64,000 nt of DNA, from contig NZ_BMUG01000006.1 in NCBI RefSeq assembly GCF_014650075.1, positions 1 to 64,000 on the forward strand, in the 5' to 3' direction. Position 1 is the first letter of the stretch; every line of letters starts with the position of its first letter. Position numbers and translations under genes: made by a program. This document shows positions 60,650 through 64,000 of the stretch, piece after piece. This DNA comes from Streptomyces microflavus (GTDB lineage Bacteria > Actinomycetota > Actinomycetes > Streptomycetales > Streptomycetaceae). The notes beneath the pieces were generated by a model. That model was not told the origin of the DNA. It saw nothing but the letters and a program-made list of their open reading frames with translations, and searched no databases.

Positions 60650-62308
60650 CTAGTGCCGGTCCCGGAGCAGGAACCGCTGGAGCTTGCCGGTCGCGGTGCG
60701 TGGCAGGGACTGTTCGAAGGCGAAGACGCGCGGGCACTTGTGCGGGGCGAGGTTGGCCTTCATATGGGCCCGCAGCGAGTCCGCCGTCTGCTCCGACCCC
60801 TGCGTCAGCACCACGTGGGCCACCACGATCTCCCCGCGCAGTTCGTCCGCCCGGCCCACCACGGCCGCCTCCGCGACCTCCGGATGGCGCAGCAGGGCGT
60901 CCTCCACCTCGGGGCCCGCGATGTTGTAGCCGGACGAGATGATCATGTCGTCGGCGCGGGCCACGTAACGGAAGTAGCCGTCCGGCTCACGGACGAACGT
61001 GTCACCGGTCATGTTCCAGCCGTGCCGCACGTACTCCGTCTGGCGGGGGTCGGCGAGATAGCGGCAGCCGACGGGGCCGCGCACTGCGAGCAGCCCGGGT
61101 TCGCCGTCGGGCAGCTCCTCGCCGTGCTCGTCGACCACCTTGGCCTGCCAGCCCGGCACGGGGACGCCGGTGGTGCCGGGGCGGATGGCGTCGTCGGCGG
61201 CGGAGATGAAGATGTGCAGCAGCTCGGTGGCCCCGATGCCGTTGATGATGCGCAGCCCGGTCGCCTCGAACCAGGCCTGCCAGGTCGCCGCGGGCAGGTT
61301 CTCCCCGGCCGACACACAGCGGCGCAGCGCCGACAGGTCGTGGCCGTCCAGCTGGCCGAGCATCGTGCGGTAGGCGGTCGGCGCGGTGAACAGGACCGAG
61401 ACCCGGTGGCGGGCCAGTGCGGGCAGCAGATGGTTCGGCCCGGCCTGCTCCAGCAGCAGCGTCGAGGCCCCGGCCCGCAGCGGGAAGACCAGCAGACCCC
61501 CGAGGCCGAAGGTGAAGCCGAGCGGCGGGCTGCCCGCGAACACGTCGTCCGGGACGGGCCGCAGCACCTGGCGGGAGAACGTGTCGGCGATGGCGAGCAG
61601 GTCCCGGTGGAGGTGCATACAGCCCTTGGGGCGTCCGGTGGTCCCCGAGGTGAAGGCGATCAGCGCGACCTCGTCGGCGGCCGTGTCGACCGCCCGGTAC
61701 GGGCCGGAGCCGGAGTGCGCGGCCGCCAGCCGGGTCAGGTCCTCGGGGCCGTCCCCACCGAACAGGGTCGTCCGCAGCCCCTCCACGTCCGCCTTGGCCA
61801 GGTCCTCGGCCGAGCGCGCGTCGCACAGCGCGTGGCTCACCCGGGCGATCGAGCAGATGGTGGACAGTTCACTCGTGCGTGCCTGCGCCAGTACGGTCAC
61901 GGCGACCGCGCCCGCCTTCATGACGGCGAGCCAGCACGCGGCCAGCCAGGGTGTGGTCGGTCCGCGCAGCAGCACCCGGTTGCCGGGCACCACGGCCAGG
62001 TCGTCGGTGAGCACATGGGCGATGCGGTCCACGGTCTCCCGCAGCTCGCCGTAGCTCCAGACGCCCCCGTCGCCGGAGCGCAGCGCGGGGCGGTCGGGAC
62101 CCCGCTCCTCGACCGTGCGGTCCAGCAGCTCGTGCCCGCAGTTCAGCCGGTCGGGGTAGTGCGGCGCGGGATCGTCCAGAAGGAGTTCCGGCCACTGCTG
62201 CGGCGGTGGCAGATGGTCGCGCGTGAACGTGTCGGTGTGCGCACCGGGGACGCGTACGGACGCGTCGGCGGCGGCTGCGGGCGTGTTCGGCGAGGAATTC
62301 GGCTCCAT
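60650..62308 (-). CDS. Benzoate/2-aminobenzoate-CoA ligase-like AMP-forming enzyme
   Basis: A 552-residue acyl-adenylate-forming ligase with AMP motif FTSGTTGRPKGCMH, core GIGATELLHIF and the late motifs GDTFVREPDGYFRYVARADD and PRTATGKLQRF. It activates an aromatic acid to its CoA thioester. Length and sequence resemble 2-aminobenzoate-CoA ligases. With the monooxygenase/reductase, hydratase, acyl-CoA dehydrogenase and PaaX it forms an aryl-CoA catabolic cluster. It is divergent from the dehydrogenase gene over a repeat-bearing region. Confidence 0.88.
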   Translation of the reverse strand: MEPNSSPNTPAAAADASVRVPGAHTDTFTRDHLPPPQQWPELLLDDPAPHYPDRLNCGHELLDRTVEERGPDRPALRSGDGGVWSYGELRETVDRIAHVLTDDLAVVPGNRVLLRGPTTPWLAACWLAVMKAGAVAVTVLAQARTSELSTICSIARVSHALCDARSAEDLAKADVEGLRTTLFGGDGPEDLTRLAAAHSGSGPYRAVDTAADEVALIAFTSGTTGRPKGCMHLHRDLLAIADTFSRQVLRPVPDDVFAGSPPLGFTFGLGGLLVFPLRAGASTLLLEQAGPNHLLPALARHRVSVLFTAPTAYRTMLGQLDGHDLSALRRCVSAGENLPAATWQAWFEATGLRIINGIGATELLHIFISAADDAIRPGTTGVPVPGWQAKVVDEHGEELPDGEPGLLAVRGPVGCRYLADPRQTEYVRHGWNMTGDTFVREPDGYFRYVARADDMIISSGYNIAGPEVEDALLRHPEVAEAAVVGRADELRGEIVVAHVVLTQGSEQTADSLRAHMKANLAPHKCPRVFAFEQSLPRTATGKLQRFLLRDRH

Positions 62309-62379
62309 GAAGGATCGCCCCCTTGTCGCCTCTGGAGCGTATCGTTTGGGTGACGGTAGTCAACGGTCCGCGATAAGAC

Positions 62380-62462
62380 AGAAACGCGGTAAGAACAGAG
62401 ACGCGACAAGACAGATACGCGACAAGAAGAAGACGCGACCGGAGCAGAGACGCGACAAGAAG
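62380..62462. repeat. Five-copy ACGCG(A)CAAGA tandem repeat in divergent promoter region
   Basis: ACGCG occurs at 62384, 62401, 62417, 62433 and 62450, spaced 17, 16, 16 and 17 bases, within units resembling AGANACGCGACAAGA. The array lies between the divergent CoA ligase and acyl-CoA dehydrogenase genes and ends 9 bases before the dehydrogenase start. It may be a regulator array (PaaX is the local candidate) or an mRNA leader element. Confidence 0.7.
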
Positions 62463-62471
62463 GGCGCCGCC

Positions 62472-63617
62472 ATGACGGCATTCTCCCTCGAACCGGCACA
62501 GACCGCCTGGTGTGAGGAGCTGCTCACCCTCGCCGAGCAGCGGCTGCGCCCGCTGGCGGAGAAGGGAGAGACCGGGCGCGTCAACCGCCCGCTGCTGGCC
62601 GCCCTCGGCGAGCTGGGCCTGCTGGAGCGGATGTTCGGCTCCGGCGCGCTGGACCTGTGCCTGCTGCGGGAGTCCCTGGCCCGGGGCTGCACCGAGGCCG
62701 AGACCGCGCTGGCCCTCCAGGGCCTCGGCACCACCCCCGTCGTCCGGGCGGGCACCCCCGCCCAGCGCGCACGCTGGCTCCCCGAGGTCCGGGCGGGCCG
62801 CGCCGTCGCGGCGTTCGCGCTGAGCGAGCCGGGCGCGGGGTCCGACGCCGGCGCCCTGAGCCTGGCCGCCGAACCCGCCCCGGGCGGCTGGCGGCTCACC
62901 GGCGAGAAGTGCTGGATCTCCAACGCCCCCGAGGCCGACTTCGCCACCGTCTTCGCCCGCACCACACCCGGCGCCGGTCCGCGCGGGATCACCGCGTTCC
63001 TGGTCCCGTCCGACCGCCCCGGACTCACCGGCCAGGCCCTGGACATGCTCTCCCCGCACCCCATCGGCACCCTGGAGTTCGACGGCGTACCGGTCACCGC
63101 CGACGACATGCTCGGCGAACCCGACCGGGGCTTCCGGGTCGCGATGGACACCCTCAACCTCTTCCGCCCCAGCGTCGGCGCCTTCGCCGTCGGGATGGCC
63201 CGCGCCGCCCTCGACGCCACCCTCGCCCACACCGCCCGGCGCACCGCGTTCGGCGGCCCGCTCAGCGACCTCCAGGCCGTCTCCCACCAGGTCGCCGAGA
63301 TGGCCACCCGCACCGAGGCCGCCCGCCTCCTGGTGTACGCGGCGGCCGCGGCGTACGACGCGGGGGAGAGCGGCGTGCCGCGCCGCGCCGCCATGGCCAA
63401 GCTGTACGCCACCGAGACCGCGCAGTACGTCGTCGACACCGCCGTCCAGCTGCACGGCGCCCGCGCCCTGCGCCGCGGCCATCTGCTCGAACACCTCTAC
63501 CGCGAGGTCCGCGCGCCCAGGATCTACGAGGGCGCCAGCGAGGTGCAGCGCACCATCATCGCCAAGGAGCTGTACGCGTCCGCCGCCGCCCAGGAGTCCC
63601 AGGAGCCGCCCGTATGA
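62472..63617 (+). CDS. Acyl-CoA dehydrogenase
   Basis: A 381-residue acyl-CoA dehydrogenase. Visible are FAD-binding FALSEPGAGSDAGALSLA, GEKCWISNAPEADF and the C-terminal RIYEGASEVQRTIIAKEL, whose glutamate in YEGASE fits a catalytic position. It would oxidise an acyl-CoA intermediate of the aryl-CoA pathway. ATG 62472 is used; the upstream frame only reads the repeat array. It is coupled to the RidA gene by ATGA. Confidence 0.9.
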   Translation: MTAFSLEPAQTAWCEELLTLAEQRLRPLAEKGETGRVNRPLLAALGELGLLERMFGSGALDLCLLRESLARGCTEAETALALQGLGTTPVVRAGTPAQRARWLPEVRAGRAVAAFALSEPGAGSDAGALSLAAEPAPGGWRLTGEKCWISNAPEADFATVFARTTPGAGPRGITAFLVPSDRPGLTGQALDMLSPHPIGTLEFDGVPVTADDMLGEPDRGFRVAMDTLNLFRPSVGAFAVGMARAALDATLAHTARRTAFGGPLSDLQAVSHQVAEMATRTEAARLLVYAAAAAYDAGESGVPRRAAMAKLYATETAQYVVDTAVQLHGARALRRGHLLEHLYREVRAPRIYEGASEVQRTIIAKELYASAAAQESQEPPV

Positions 63618-64000
63618 GCCCGTCCCACCGGATCAACCCGGCCGAACTCGCCCCGCCCACCGGCTTCTCGCACGCCGTCGTCGCCACCGGGAGCCATCTG
63701 GTCTTCCTGGCCGGGCAGACCGCCCTCGACCAGGACGGCAAGGTCGTCGGCGCCACCCTGCCCGAACAGTTCACCACCGCCCTCACCAACCTGCTCACCG
63801 CCCTGCACGCGGCGGGCGGCGCCCCCGCCGACCTGGCCCGCGTCACGGTGTACGCCACCGATGTGGCCGACTACCGGTCCAACGCCCCCGAACTGGGCCG
63901 GATCTGGCGCCGGCTGGCGGGGCGCGACTACCCGGCGATGGCGGTCATCGGAGTGGCCAGGCTCTGGGACGAACAGGCGATGGTCGAGATCGACGGGGTC
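63614..64000 (+). CDS. RidA/YjgF-family protein (3' end outside window)
   Basis: The first 129 residues of a RidA-family protein: FSHAVVATGSHLVFLAGQTA, ALTNLLTALHAAGGAPADLA, ARVTVYATDVADYR, YPAMAVIGVARLWDEQAMVE. RidA enzymes hydrolyse reactive enamines/imines. The ATGA overlap with the acyl-CoA dehydrogenase suggests that an imine-type intermediate arises in this pathway, which would fit a 2-aminobenzoyl-CoA route. Truncated by the window end. Confidence 0.88.
   Translation, partial: MSPSHRINPAELAPPTGFSHAVVATGSHLVFLAGQTALDQDGKVVGATLPEQFTTALTNLLTALHAAGGAPADLARVTVYATDVADYRSNAPELGRIWRRLAGRDYPAMAVIGVARLWDEQAMVEIDGV

Noticed and set aside
1..64000. Insertion sequences, integrase or phage genes
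   Set aside because: No transposase, recombinase or phage structural gene is recognisable in any frame, even around the tRNA-like fragment.

Overview
The window is high-GC DNA with GTG/ATG starts, GGAGG-type ribosome binding sites, many 4-base stop/start overlaps and strong GC hairpins. It also carries DUF397/XRE modules, PucR and MocR regulators, F420-type oxidoreductases and a SepF-like protein. This is what a Streptomyces (or close relative) chromosome looks like. From memory, the stretch from the iron transporter to the arginine deiminase genes resembles a conserved Streptomyces core block. No CRISPR array, rRNA or intact tRNA is visible.

Layout. (1) 1-6.5 kb: the 3' part of carB, a LysE exporter facing a MocR-type regulator, and a LuxR regulator behind a low-GC leader. 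(2) 6.5-8.6 kb: a divergent XRE/DUF397 module with two DUF397 copies sharing a 109-bp identical block. (3) 8.8-17.2 kb: a secreted M9-type collagenase followed by a complete-looking 4-hydroxyproline catabolic operon. The operon holds a three-subunit D-hydroxyproline dehydrogenase, a DapA-family deaminase, a two-cysteine epimerase and a GntR regulator. (4) 17.3-22.7 kb: a PucR regulator divergent from a two-gene xanthine-dehydrogenase-type molybdoenzyme. (5) 22.9-25.4 kb: MarR, an SGNH hydrolase and a nitroreductase. (6) 25.5-36.7 kb: an accessory island that begins with the 3' part of a tRNA-like sequence. It carries an FxLD-type class I lanthipeptide cluster: precursor, LanB, LanC, a LanB-like/isoaspartyl-methyltransferase fusion and a helical protein. 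An anti-sigma-like ATPase, an XRE/TPR regulator and a GNAT enzyme follow. (7) 37-40.3 kb: an iron-box-controlled siderophore ABC uptake operon. (8) 40.4-47.2 kb: housekeeping genes including DedA, a SIS/DeoR pair, a SepF-like protein, a MazG-like enzyme, an LLM oxidoreductase and a homocysteine methyltransferase. (9) 47.2-51.3 kb: the Hen1/Pnkp RNA-repair pair. (10) 51.4-55.4 kb: arginine deiminase, ornithine carbamoyltransferase and an amino-acid permease. (11) 55.4-64 kb: an ATPase with an N-terminal repeat, then an aryl-CoA (salicylyl- or 2-aminobenzoyl-CoA) catabolic cluster with a PaaX regulator, cut by the window end in a RidA gene.

How genes work together. The collagenase would release hydroxyproline-rich peptides, and the adjacent operon would convert hydroxyproline to 2-oxoglutarate semialdehyde. 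A shared GTAACRTGWCA motif in front of the operon and in front of the GntR gene suggests one regulon. The lanthipeptide genes form one minus-strand unit with a hairpin after the precursor gene and a coupled lanB-lanC. The methyltransferase fusion predicts an aspartate modification of the TDDN-containing core. No transporter, protease or immunity gene for this product is visible here.
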